Part shown: piece by piece, positions 11,238 to 21,258 of the stretch | Numbering within the stretch: position 1 is the first letter of the stretch | Layout of the letters: every line of letters starts with the position of its first letter | NCBI GenBank assembly: GCA_023653785.1 | Contig: JAMKCH010001689.1 | Location: forward strand, 26,947-90,946 | Length of the DNA stretch: 64,000 nt | Source of the DNA: Ophioderma brevispina | Lineage: Eukaryota > Echinodermata > Ophiuroidea > Amphilepidida > Ophiodermatidae | Reading direction: 5' to 3' | The notes under the pieces: generated by a model | What the model saw: only the letters and a program-made list of their open reading frames with translations | What the model was told of the DNA's origin: nothing | The model's database searches: none | Program-made: the position numbers and the translations under genes

Positions 11238-11580
11238 GCCGTGGCCAGGCTACGTTAAATGCTAAGCTTTGGTGTAAATTTGAGGGTTAAAAACAGTCCA
11301 AAAGTAAGAGAGTTAGGGTTGCTTTTGCCGTGCTTTTTTTAACATGCCGTGGACCTGCCACGTTAAATGCTACGCTTTGGTGTAAATTTGCATTTTTAGA
11401 CTATTTTTAACCCTCAAATTTACACCAAAGCTTAGCATTTAACATGACAGGGCCACGGCATGTTAAGAAAAGCGCTGCCATGGCCCGGCTACGTTAAATG
11501 CTAAGCTTTGGTGTAAATTTGAGGGTTAAATCCAGTCTAAAAATGAGACCGTTAGGGTTGTTTTTGCCGTGCTTCCTTAG
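11238..11580. repeat. Triplicated module with one inverted copy
   Basis: The module CACGTTAAATGC, AAGCTTTGGTGTAAATTT, GAGGGTTAAA occurs forward at about 11250, 11358 and 11490, and inverted at about 11410-11462. The second forward copy and the inverted copy meet at about 11400 and would form a fold-back of roughly 55 bp per arm. CCGTTAGGGTTG-type words flank the module. Confidence 0.75.
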
Positions 11581-12088
11581 CATGGCAAAATACAACCCTA
11601 ACGGATTCCAAATCCGCACTAACGCACTCAGAGCGGGCGCTACAACACCACTATATATACCTATTTAGGCAGGCAGTGCAGTACAATATTTTTTAGTATA
11701 TATTATGACACAGGTGCCGAGGTCCCGGTTTCTGAGGGTGTTTCCCCTCATATATATATATACGTTCTGGTCCCGAGCCAGGCCGCAGCCACTACAGGCA
11801 GGCTTTTCTGACCTCATGTTACATTTTTGTACACAACCCAATGTAACGCTACCGAAAGCGTCCCTAGATCAAAATCCAGATTTCGCATACGGCACCCGTC
11901 CATTTTTAGCTCTCTTCAGCGGATAGCCACTCTCGGTAAAATCACCCACTAGTGGGAAAACACCGGGGCTGCTACCTACAAAAATGTTGGCGCAAGACAC
12001 ACTACCCTCTCTGCCCCCAAAACCCCTGCCCAACGCGGCGGAAGATTTTTGGTTGGAAGCCAAGGCAGGCCACGGGCTGATGTTTTCG

Positions 12089-12114
12089 AACCATTTCCCA
12101 CGAGAGAAATGGTT
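12089..12114. repeat. Short perfect hairpin inside the piggyBac-like element
   Basis: AACCATTTC (12089-12097), an 8-nt spacer CCACGAGA, and the exact complement GAAATGGTT (12106-12114). Function unknown. Confidence 0.6.
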
Positions 12115-12223
12115 CCGCTAGGTTGAACTTTGAAAAAGGAAGCAAATTGGGTTCATGCAAAATAGTTTTGTATGAATCTGACTTGCTCTACTTTGTTTGC
12201 AATATCTAGCCGGTAAACGGCCC

Positions 12224-12780
12224 AAATGCAATGAAAAGCAATGCGTCATTTTCCCGGAAGACGTCCAAGATGCAATGACAAGCAACGCGTCATTTTCCCG
12301 GAAGACGTCCCAGATGCAATGAGAAACATTGCGCCAAGTTCGATCTTCTGCGGGCAAACCGTCCGAGATGCAATGAAAAGCATCGCGTCATTTTCCCGGA
12401 AGACGTCCCAGATGCAATGAGACGCATTGGTCTCCTTGATCTCCTGCGGGCAAACCGTCCCAGATGCAATGAGAAGCATTGTGTCAAGTTAGATCTTCTG
12501 CGGGCAAATCGTCCCAGATGCATCGAGGAACATCGCGTCATTTTCCCGGAAGACGTCCCAGATGCAACGAGCAACATCGCGTCATTTTCCGGAAAGATGT
12601 CCCAGATGCAACGAGGAACTTCGCGACATTTTCCGGAAGACGTCCCAGATGCAACGAGGAACATCGCGTCATTTTCCGGGAAGACGTCCCAGATGCAATG
12701 GGGTGCAATGAGAGTCATTTTCGCGACAAAAAATAGTTGTTGACGGCCGAGATGCAACGAGAAACATTTTCCGACCGGTA
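12224..12780 (+). repeat. Right subterminal array of the piggyBac-like element
   Basis: About twelve tandem units in the same orientation as the left array start near 12224, 12268, 12312, 12366, 12410, 12462, 12516, 12560, 12604, 12647, 12691 and 12750. Most are type A (44 bp, CATTTTCCCGGAAGACGTCCCA-like); units at 12312, 12410 and 12462 are type B (52-54 bp, CTTCTGCGGGCAAACCGTCC-like). An inverted core, CTCATTGCATCTGG, lies at the extreme right end. Confidence 0.8.
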
Positions 12781-13104
12781 CCACGTTTTTGTTGCCTCTC
12801 ATTGCATCTGGTGCGGGTTATAGGGTTAAGGGGATCACCATCCATTCCCAATAAGGCCGTCTTGTACCCAGGTCTAGTTTAATCTACTAACCTCGCTGCA
12901 AAATAGTGTAATTTCTAATAATGGTCATTTAGATTTAAATATTCGTAACCAAGCCTAGACTTTAGTCAAGTCTGTGTGCCTTGGTGTGACCGTTCGATAT
13001 GCGTAAGAGGGCCCTCTTACCATTAAGTGTTTGAAAAACACTAGCACCGGAAGTTGATGCCGTTTTGAATTTGCTGTTGCTGTTAGTTTGGTATGTCCTA
13101 CCCC

Positions 13105-14060
13105 CTGGGAAGGGTCGATCATGAAAGCCTTCCACCTCAACACCAAAGAGGCTCATCGACCATCGCCAGCTTCAAATCAACCTCAATGGAGCACCTCTGC
13201 CATACAATCCTACACCAACCTACCTGGGAGTGAAGCTTGACCGGCAGCTTACTTACCGGCAGCACCTCGAGTCCGTATGCGCCAAGGTATCTTCGAGGAA
13301 TAACCTCCTGTGCCGACTTGCTGGATCCTCATGGGGTGCCAGCCCAACGACTCTACGCACCACCGCCTTGGGTCTGGTCTACAGCGCTGCTGAATATGCC
13401 GCCCCAGCATGGTGCAACAGCTCTCACACAAAGAAGCTGGACACAGTATTCAACGAGACCTTGAGAACCATTACTGGTTGCCTCCGTCCTACTCCATCTG
13501 AGTTTCTACCAGTGCTTGCAGGCATTGCACCTGCAGTGCTTCGGAGAGAACACCACACGCTCAAACTAGTGAATAAGGCTCTGCTGGACAACAAGCACCT
13601 GCTGCATAACACTGTCAAAGAATCACACCAACTTGGCAGACAGAGACTGTACTCTCGTCGACCTTTCTGTCGACGCGCTGCGAAACTCTCCAGCTCCCCA
13701 TTCAACATCTTACAGACATGGAATACTGCCTGGCTAGATACTCCAAGACCAGATCAACTCACTATTACACCTATGACAGAACTACCACCTGGTAGCAATC
13801 TCCCACACAAGGAATGGGTCACCTTAAACCGGATTCGCTTCAACAGCAATATGCACCGATGGGGGCTGTGGCCATCGTCAGCCTGCCAATGTGGTTCTCC
13901 ATCACAGACTGCGGATCACATTCTTAATGAGTGCCCTACCTTTTGTCCACTGGTGGACATAGACTTCTCAAATCCCAACCAATCAACAGTGAGCTGGCTC
14001 CACCGTTTACAACATATTAGCTGCTGCCTCGTACGCAAGAAGAAGAGTGAAAGCAGGTAA
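13105..14060 (+). mobile_element. Non-LTR retrotransposon 3' fragment (jockey/CR1-like RT C-terminus)
   Basis: The open frame 13230-14060 (276 residues) reads like the C-terminal part of a non-LTR reverse transcriptase. It has YLGVKLDRQLTYRQHLE just upstream of and at its start, then a thumb-like region, then ACQCGSPSQTADHILNECP, the Cys-rich CxC...H...C tail typical of jockey/CR1-type elements. About 120 bp further upstream AFHLNTKEA is still readable, but in another frame, so there is a frameshift near 13150. The YADD catalytic box and everything 5' are missing, as expected for a 5'-truncated insertion. The frame ends at a TAA at about 14058, and 14061-14240 is probably its 3' UTR. Confidence 0.8.
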
Positions 14061-14244
14061 CACTAGTAGTTCGAGAACTGCTTGTTTCAAAAATTGAGCT
14101 ATATGAGGGTCTTCAGGGTCCAGTGTGAGATGTTATTATGTGATTTATAGGATTTGTAGGAATTTCTTTCTGAAGACAAGGGATTCAATTGAAAATTGTG
14201 GATGTGATTACTTGAAAACTTTTTAGTAACACTAAAAACAATTA

Positions 14245-14670
14245 GTGGGCGAGGTGGCCAAGCGGTTTAAGGTGCTGAACCGTCAGCAGGGTATAAGATC
14301 GACCGAGCGGACCTGGTTCGAGCCCCGCAAAAGTCGGGTTTCTTGGTCATACTCAAATAGTTCCTATAAGGTCGGAAATGGCATAATCAGGCAGCATTTA
14401 TGTAGTGTGATTATAGAATTTCTCCTCACTCCCACCCATTGCGTAAGAATGTGCAGGTATATGCAATGGGTGCCCCGGTGCCTCATGGTTCGGAGAGTCA
14501 TGTAAAGCCATTGGTCCCTTGTGTCAGTGGAGAAATCCTGAGCACGTAAAAAAAGTTGCAGACCTTGTCGAAAAGAGTAGGGGATCATCCTGGGTCTGTT
14601 ACCTGCACTCATCGTTCTAGGTACCAGAGTCCTCTAGTGTGATGTGGGAACCCGCTTTACTGGAGGTTAA
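14245..14670 (+). repeat. tRNA-derived SINE (Leu/Ser-type head)
   Basis: A perfect-looking A box, TGGCCAAGCGG, lies at 14255-14265 and a B box, GGTTCGAGCCC, at 14315-14325. A TGCTG/CAGCA anticodon-like stem lies between them. The roughly 50 bp spacing fits a class II (Leu or Ser) tRNA ancestor. Acceptor and T stems do not pair properly, so this is not a functional tRNA. The body continues to about 14670. It abuts the 3' end of the LINE, but I cannot show a shared tail. Confidence 0.6.
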
Positions 14671-14860
14671 ATTGATCCATATCCAGATCAGATAGATCCA
14701 GAAATCTTGAATTTGACAGGGCGAGTGATGAAAACAGGGCTACGAAATCTACAGTGTCCTGGTTAGTGGTATCAGCGTTCCCAGAAAAAAAATCAGAGCC
14801 GAGGAAAAAACCTTACAACTTAATCGAAGTTTCTAATTTTTTCTGCCACTGGCCCATTAA

Positions 14861-14883
14861 AAAATATATATATATATATATAT
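14861..14883. repeat. AT dinucleotide microsatellite
   Basis: About eleven AT units between two AT-rich stretches. Nothing else is recognised in 14670-15259, which would be intron of the F-box gene. Confidence 0.9.
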
Positions 14884-15259
14884 CATTTTGAATGCATATC
14901 GGTGGTGGAATACTGCCGTCCATGCCTCTGTTTTCTGAGCCTTGCACTGATTTAGTGTTGAGTCTCCGTTGCTGACGGCACATCCTGAACCCCACCCATT
15001 AGGGGCTCGCCAAGGCGCTCAGGATGCAAGCTACGCATGCATTCTATCAACAAATTTGCAGAAAATTTTCAACATTACACTCCCATATTCCCAGAAAAGA
15101 ATTTTTTTCTATGCCCTGGCTGAAAATCTGATAGTGCACCCTCTAACATGGTTGAGAATTATTTAAAGCTTAAGACATTGTAGTTATGCCATGAGCAAGA
15201 TTCAATTCTAGAAACAAGAAAATGAAACATGGAATTAATCTTATTTTTGTCATTTGCAG

Positions 15260-15507
15260 GGTGATCCAAATGTTCCAGCTAGGCAGTTAAGTATTGAGGC
15301 CCATTTGGACGAGCCAATGATTCTATCTAAAAGTCAGCAGGAAACACTAGGAGCCATTGAAGGCTTAGAGAAGGATAAAGTACTTGTCACAGATCCTAAG
15401 GTGTTAGCCCATGGTCAGCCATTTGCAGTGCCCTATGGAGTACACGACAGGGGTATGGTAGAAGTATCATCACAACTTGGTTTACAACTGCATCAATGTC
15501 GTAGAAG
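15260..15507 (+). CDS. FBXO31: FBXO31-like F-box protein, penultimate coding exon
   Basis: A 248 bp exon with a pyrimidine-rich acceptor (TTTTTGTCATTTGCAG before 15260) and a strong donor (AAG then GTGAGA at 15508). The frame starts in phase 0 with GDPNVPARQLSIEAHLDEP and later has HGQPFAVPYGVHDRG. Vertebrate FBXO31 has GDPNIPAG...VEIDL and GQPFVLPVGV at the same relative positions, separated by a variable loop. Here the loop is short and charged (LEGLEKDK-type) compared with the long acidic insert of mammals. FBXO31 is the substrate receptor of an SCF ubiquitin ligase, known for cyclin D1 turnover after DNA damage; the F-box itself would be upstream and is not in view. The exon ends two bases into an Arg codon, which matches the next exon exactly. 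Confidence 0.8.
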
Positions 15508-15582
15508 GTGAGACATTCGCATCTCAAAATGGGTGCTTTATGATGGATCTTATACATCTCACATGCCCTGTTCACTACACAT

Positions 15583-15793
15583 GGGCCATTCTTCGGAAAG
15601 TCACACACGTGATCGTACTTCATTTGCCTCCCATGACAAAACAACAAATCTAGCGAAAGTGGAAACATTATTTTCCTTTAGGTTTTATCTAAACCTAACC
15701 AAAAATAATGTTTCGACTTTTGCTAGATTGGTTGTTTTGTCATGGGAGGCAAATGAAATTCGGTCATGTGTGTGACTTCCCGAAGAATGGCCC
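15583..15793. repeat. Fold-back element in the FBXO31-like intron (inner hairpin)
   Basis: A 211 bp near-perfect palindrome. The left arm begins GGGCCATTCTTCGG and contains TTTGCCTCCCATGACAAAAC; the right arm mirrors it and ends CCGAAGAATGGCCC. Arms are about 100 bp with a very short loop near 15690. It begins about 75 bp after the donor site. Confidence 0.85.
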
Positions 15794-16375
15794 ACATACA
15801 GTTGGCACCAAAAGTATCTTGGCATGTTTTTCGATCAGTATTGTGCCAAAGTCGGATAATTTTGTAAGTTTTCAAGATATACATTTTATTGCCAAGGTCT
15901 TGTTCTTTCATTTAACACCTCATAAAAAAGCGTGCAAAAATGGCTGAGATAGAGCGCCTGAAAGACGTAAAACCTCAAAACCAAAATTTGCAGTTTTTAG
16001 CATTTTTTGAATGGGCATTGCAGTGTACTGCGACAGGAACATGCTGACCACAATCAATATTGCAAGTAGGCTTTCTCGCTCATTCAGTCGGAAAATCCTC
16101 TGTGTAAAATCAATACACATATTATAATTGTGTTGTACCATGCAGTGACCATTGAAAATCCCAAAACTGCAACTTTTGGTTTGGGGTTTTTACGTCTTTC
16201 AGTCGTTTTATCGCAGCCATTTTTGCAAGCTTTTTTACAAGTGAGGTGTTAAATGAAAGAGTAAGACCTAGGCAACAAAATGTATATATCAAAAACTTTA
16301 AAACATTATCAGACTTTGACACAATACTGATCGAAAAACATGCCGAGATACTTTTTGTGCCAGCTGTACATAGTT
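15793..16375. repeat. Second fold-back element in the same intron
   Basis: The left arm 15793-15993 (GTTGGCACCAAAAGTATC, TTTTTCGATCAGTATTGTG, ATTTAACACCTCA, GAAAGACGTAAAAC) is inverted at 16166-16375 with moderate divergence. The spacer is about 170 bp. It is directly adjacent to the first hairpin, so both may belong to one compound element. Confidence 0.8.
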
Positions 16376-16569
16376 CAGTCAAGGATTACATCATGTAGGT
16401 TGAAGTTGGAGAAGCATTGCTTGCAATTACTTTATGAATAGAAAGTGAATACATGATCTTGAAACTACAAAGTTCCCGGGTTAAAAACAATATGAGGACT
16501 CTCTATGTGACATACATTAATAAAGTTTGTAAAGTTTCTCATCTGGCTCGTCTTGTGATTTTCTTCCAG

Positions 16570-16723
16570 ATATTTTGCCACCGGCTTGATTGCTATGCAT
16601 GGCTTTCGTAACTCCTCAAGAACTCCATGTCACCTGGTCGTCTTTTCTGATGAAGTCTTTGCGCTGCTGTGGCTGGAACTTCACTCTATAAGTTGGTATC
16701 ACAGAGTCAATGAACTTCTATGA
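16570..16723 (+). CDS. FBXO31: FBXO31-like F-box protein, last coding exon
   Basis: The acceptor TTTTCTTCCAG precedes 16570; the first base completes the split Arg codon of the previous exon. The next 50 codons then read YFATGLIAMHGFRNSSRTP, an aliphatic stretch, and ALLWLELHSISWYHRVNELL before TGA at 16721-16723. In vertebrate FBXO31 the equivalent run is FYGTGLIAGHGF...RTPG...FVWLELKSFSLYSRV, so identity is clear across the C-terminal beta region. This copy stops about 25-30 residues earlier than the human protein, right after HRV. Two exons in the correct order, strand and phase make this a real gene rather than an isolated match. The last aligned Gly-to-Met change (GHGF to MHGF) is notable but could be lineage divergence. 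Confidence 0.85.
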
Positions 16724-17700
16724 CCACGATGCAGATGTCTGTTGTTATATAATAGTTTTATGTATAGGATCAGGGATTGTATTTTCACTGCCATAAGGGG
16801 CATGATCAAACTATATGTACGAGGTCATTTTGGAGTCATACTACATCTCTTTGGGGCTGTAGTATAGTTTTGAAATCACCAAATGGCAATAGCATGATCA
16901 TGAACTTAATGAATGACAGTCAATATTTATGTTTTGTATACCTCATACATAGAATCTTTTTAGTGACAGCTGTTTGACCCCTGTAAATTGCCACTTTTAT
17001 TTTTAGAACAATTTTAAGAGCTGGTGATGCATTTTGACAACCAATATAGAGCAGGGTCATGCAGGACCTATTACCCATGTAAAAATCTTTAAAAAAACTG
17101 AGAGCCAAAGGTCTTGATCTTCATCGTGATCTGTGTGAAGATAGTTTTCTCCTTTTCATATAAAAAGATGATTAGGTTTTTATATAAAAAGATGATTAGG
17201 TTTAAATATCCATGTCATTCAGCAAAAAAGTTTGCAAATGAAGCAACACATTTTTAAATTAATAGTACTCTTCTTTTGTTGAATCTTGGACATCAGCAAC
17301 AATTTCAAATGAATGCATCACGCAACCAAAAAGGGTGACGAACAGCTGTGCCTTAATACGAGTTGTGCACATCGTACATCAGCAAGTAGTGCACAGCGCG
17401 TATAGATACAGCAACAGTGGGTTCATCACCGATCAACAACGTGCGCTCATGTAGGAAAAGAATAGGGAAAGCTGTTGAATTAGGGATTCAAACACGAATA
17501 CAGAGTGGTTCATCGCAAATCAACAACGATGCATCCATGCGTCTGCATATTTTTATCCCGCAATTAAGGGTGGCTTTAGCTGCCCAAGTGAGATAAAAAT
17601 ACACAGATGCATCGGATGCAGAGTTGTTGATTTTTGAAGAACCACTCCTGTAACAGTTTTGAATCCCTTTCAAGAATGAAAATCCTTATGAAAAATAAAG
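16724..17700 (+). other. Probable 3' UTR and downstream flank of the FBXO31-like gene
   Basis: The nearest clear AATAAA downstream of the stop is at 17694-17699. A 23-bp direct duplication (TATATAAAAAGATGATTAGG) occurs at about 17158-17203. Whether transcription really ends at 17700 cannot be told, because a MITE (17483-17668) lies just before the signal. Confidence 0.35.
17483..17668. repeat. MITE with long inverted arms
   Basis: The left arm GGGATTCAAAACACG-like, GAGTGGTTCATCGCAAATCAAC, ATGCATCCATGCGTCTGCAT is mirrored by ATGCATCGGATGCAGA, GTTGTTGATTTTTGAAGAACCACTC, TTTTGAATCCC. About 186 bp. A degenerate half copy precedes it at about 17400-17450. Confidence 0.75.
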
Positions 17701-19926
17701 GAACATAATTATTCTCACTATTTTAATATCAAAATGGTCCCAGTTGAACAAACAAAAAATATATTTAGCAAAATCTAAAGCAAAACGATAGTTTTGGCAT
17801 GTTTGTCGCTTTGCAGTTTGCACCTGGTGCCCTTGCGCGTACTCAAGAGTTCTAAACGTGACGAACGGTGCGTCGACTTAAACGTACCGTGTAAACGCAC
17901 TTCCGTGAACACTGCGCCAGGCGTGACGCGCTAATTGGCATATCAAACGGTGGGTTTGTGAAATTTGTTGTTTGAAAAACTTAACCAACGGACGCTCCTG
18001 TTTCAAGGAAGCTACGGTGAGTTATTGAATTCATGATCAATTGTGTTTGCAGACTTAAAATCAGCCACCAAATTCATTTGAATACTTTGCCATCTCTGAC
18101 ACGTCACCGTCATGCCTCTTTTGATTAATGCACACAAGCATCTGTTGTGTGATTTCAAAGGGACAATTTGTCGAATTTTCTTTTCAAGGCAGTAAATTTT
18201 ATGATGGAAACCTATATTTTTCTGCATAGAAACAAACCAAGTCAATTAAAAGATGTCCCGCACCTCAACATAAAAAAAATTTAGGAATGACTGTCATCTT
18301 AAATGCCTCTATAGAGAAGTTTTTCATGGATAAATCAAGCTTGGTAAATCAAGCGGGGTAAATATCAAGCTGGGTAAATCTTTTCTTTGGAAAGCTTGAC
18401 ATTATAATTAAGGTGTAATTGTGCATTCACATCTAGTATTTAGAAAACATTTGCATTCATTACTATGCTCACTACTGTTAAAATTGGTTTTTTGCATATT
18501 TGGAATGCTTTCCAATGTATTAGATCACACATGAAGTGAATAAACCGAATACGCCGTCTTTATGTAATAATATGATGATTTAGTACTTTCTGTTGTGCAC
18601 AACAGAAAGTCAAAGCACGGTGTTCAATGGGGACAATTACGATAGTCAGGCAAGTTCAAAACAAGGTTTGCTGTTTTCTTTTGTACTTGTTTGTCCAATA
18701 AACCTTTGGAACGTTCTTGGTATAGTAGATTCATCCAAAAGCGATCTTCCAAACATGTGACCAGATCGTTCCACTGGTCAAGACAGGAGGTTCTCAGTCG
18801 AAACAGAAATGAATGGAGCTTAGTAAGTCTATGGAGCTCACACAAAACAAGGAAAGGAGATTAATTTCTCTTTACGTTTCAATTCACATAGCCGAAATCA
18901 CGGGTGGTTATTTAGCATGCTATCAATGGACTAATACCACGATACTCGTATATCCGCTTATCTCAATAACCATGATAACTCGCGGAAATAAGAACGATTA
19001 GATAGCTGCTGTGTGATACAAGAACATGGTCACATTGATGTGAACATATAAATGTATACAAATAAACTTACTGTCACAGAGCAGCTATCGACTTTAATAA
19101 ACGAGAGATAATGGTACATCATCATTTTGTCTGATCACCCCCGCCCATCCCAGCATAAAAGATCGTTTTTCGAAGAATATAATATAGGTGGTCTACAATC
19201 GATCTTGTGCAATTTGAAATTCGTATCCTAAAAAATCTCCTCCTGTCACTTTAAGATCTTTTACTTAGTGTGAAATGCTGTACATACATGGTTATGGGCA
19301 ACAGCAGCTATGAAGCCCTTCCCATAATTTGTCAGTTTTGCCTTTCATTTTGTATAACAACAACAGGAAATCGGAGTGCAAAAAATATGACTAAATCTGT
19401 ACACAAAATTGGCAATCCAACACATGGATCATGCACGGTAATTTACTAATGTGGTTGACATTCAATATCTTTCCAATGGGATGTTTTTCATCATATTCTA
19501 TGAAGCAATCAAGTGCTAAGGATATACTATTTGTACGCCTTTTATTAAGGACCTCATATGAATATGCATTAAAATTTCTTAGTACTTGATTACTTACTTA
19601 ACACAGGGTAGGTTATTTTGTTTGCATGCATTTCTTATGGAGGTTCCATGTATCAGCAGCTCTCAGTTCCAATGGCCCTGTGCATGATGTTGGGTTTCTG
19701 AGCTGCTGCTGTTATGGGCAGCGCCAAGTACATATATATGTGTGTGATGCAGTAATCTATGACTGCAGTACTATTAACCCCATTTGCTATTCGATATTAC
19801 TGCCATTACTTACGGAAGCCTACAGTTTAGTCAATCTGTATTGTTCAAATGACTAGAATCATTATGTATGAGATATATAAATGTGCAGCCAGATTCACTT
19901 CGAGTCACCACTGTGTCTACAACATT
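17701..19926. other. Stretch without a recognised gene
   Basis: 17810-17960 is CpG-richer (ACGTGACGAACGGTGCGTCG) but has no sizeable frame. 18325-18385 contains three copies of a GGTAAATCAAGC word. 18570-18740 is shared with 41400-41570 (TTTAGTACTTTCTG, GCAAGTTCAAAAC, TTTGTCCAATAAACC), a dispersed repeat. The rest is AT-rich with nothing seen. Confidence 0.4.
18585..18610. repeat. Perfect 26-bp palindrome
   Basis: ACTTTCTGTTGTG followed directly by its complement CACAACAGAAAGT. The paralogous repeat at 41415-41440 (TTTCTGTCATATACAACAGAA) has a looser version with a spacer. Confidence 0.85.
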
Positions 19927-20080
19927 GGGCCCGTTTCACAAAGCCTTACGATCGATTGTAATTAGTTTGATTTATCAAGCGTAAGTTTGAACTTACAGTC
20001 AAATTCAAACTTACGCTTGATCAAGTTACCCTTGATAATCAAACTTGCAATCGATCGTAAGTCTTTGTGAAACAGGTCCA
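19927..20080. repeat. MITE with GGGCCCGTTTCACAAAG ends
   Basis: The left end GGGCCCGTTTCACAAAG, CTTACGATCGATTG is mirrored by CAATCGATCGTAAG, CTTTGTGAAACAGGTCC. The arms continue inward, with AAACTTACGCTTGAT at the centre. About 154 bp. Ends of this kind are common in invertebrate MITEs. Confidence 0.8.
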
Positions 20081-20185
20081 TGTGTTCACAAATCTGAGGC
20101 GGCGACATATCTGAAGTTGACGATATAGTAGGAATTATGAAGTATTTACTTTGTAGTGACAATATGTGATGTACTTACGAGTCAC

Positions 20186-20379
20186 TATACTTTGTTCGGT
20201 CTTGAGTTTGAGGGTGATGTCATGACGCATTTATGCATTCGCTCAAGCATTTGGATTGTGCCACCTTTTGTTCACGTGTGTAAATGCTGCAATTCAAAGA
20301 TCGGCGCGTGCGCTTCTAGGGTGCGAAACCTAACACGCGAAGTGACGTCACCCTCAAACTTGAGATCGAACAGAGTATA
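20186..20379. repeat. MITE with TA target (Tc1/mariner-like)
   Basis: Terminal inverted repeats of about 36 bp: TATACTTTGTTCGGTCTTGA on the left and TCAAACTTGAGATCGAACAGAGTATA-type on the right, including GAGGGTGATGTCA/TGACGTCACCCTC. TA dinucleotides bound both ends. 194 bp. A cAMP-response-like TGACGTCA core lies in the right arm. Confidence 0.75.
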
Positions 20380-20963
20380 ACCCTGTAGCCACTTGCAAAG
20401 GTCACAATTGATTCAGCATGTCACCTCTGGTAGAACTCCCAGTGTCGACTCTCACGTGACTGATGGGCGATGGCTCCACAGTGGTTGGTTTTCCCCTTGT
20501 ATACTGAAAGTGGACAGAAAGGGCGACCAACTCCAGAGACACCATATTGCCTGGATACTTCCAAAGACCTCCCCTGCTGTGTGTCTGATATAGCATGTAC
20601 TCTCGAGTTCCTCAGTATGAAATTTACCATAGGTCGACAGGCAGTGGTCGTCCCATAGTGGCACTGCAATAGTGGCCAGAGAGTTCCATGCTGAAGTGAA
20701 GAATTTGGTTGTGTACATATATTGACTGTCAAATGTGGCATTGAGTTAATGTACTATAAAATAAGTACATTGGAGATAGTTACATTTACAAGATTTGTGT
20801 TCTTCATTGAGAGGCTAGGCAGTTTGTTCAAATATGTGAAAGTTTTAATTCTGCAAATATGAAGGAATCTTTCCAATTTGCACAAAATGTGTGCCTTGAA
20901 AATGACTTATTTTATATCATGAGAGAATGAGGGCGATTATTACTTTTTAACATGTTTGCAAAT

Positions 20964-21258
20964 CAAGGGTTGAAAATCAGAAGGACGTAACTCAGCACTG
21001 AAAGAAATATTAAAGAATTTCTTTAATTCTGCTGTAATACTGCTTTTGAGAAATGTGATGTTTAATATTTTCTACTAAGCAAATCTATTCATTACTCAAA
21101 ATGTAAACATCTCATAAAGCTCATATATGGTACTGTAAGCAAACATTATATAAACTTTAGTAAACAAAGAACATTTTTTAATTATGAACAGCAGAATAAA
21201 GAAATTCTTTAATATTTCTTTCAGTGCTGAGTTACGTCTTTCTGATTGTCAACCCTCG
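20964..21258. repeat. MITE, full copy (second copy at 48084-48290)
   Basis: The left arm GGTTGAAAATCAGAAGGACG, AACTCAGCACTGAAAGAAAT, AAAGAATTTCTTTAATTCTG is matched by an inverted right arm ending CAACCCTCG. Arms are about 70 bp. The interior (ATACTGCTTTTGAGAAATG, CATTACTCAAAATGTAAAC) is shared with the truncated copy at 48084. Confidence 0.85.

Larger units (their letters stand above)
10561..12829. mobile_element. piggyBac-like non-autonomous element (TTAA target duplication)
   Basis: The element is bounded by TTAA at 10561-10564 and 12826-12829. The ends are CCCTAACCCGG on the left and its inverted form CGGGTTATAGGG on the right. TTAA duplication with C-rich CCY ends is the signature of the piggyBac superfamily. 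The flanks read GGGGTCA before and GGGGATCA after, consistent with the surrounding array. The body carries two arrays of 44/54 bp repeats near the ends and a triplicated module in the middle, but no transposase frame. Long open frames through the arrays (for example 12290-12802, - strand) are periodic artefacts. About 2.26 kb without the duplications. Confidence 0.7.

Noticed and set aside
12290..12802. 170-residue - strand frame, and similar frames at 10755-11071
   Set aside because: They run through the 44/54-bp repeat arrays and owe their length to repeat periodicity. Amino acid content is repetitive (SLHLGR, ASGTSSGK) and frames exist on both strands.
14245..14330. Functional tRNA-Leu or tRNA-Ser gene
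   Set aside because: A and B boxes are good, but acceptor and T stems do not pair, so it is called a SINE head instead.
1..15259. Upstream exons of the FBXO31-like gene, including the F-box
   Set aside because: I scanned the + strand for the conserved middle and F-box regions and found nothing that fits. They are presumably outside the window or too diverged to see by eye.
20381..20741. Overlapping 88-106 residue frames on the - strand, one with an FFTSAWNSL word
   Set aside because: The word loosely resembles the end of some reverse transcriptases, but no further motif supports it and two frames compete over the same bases.
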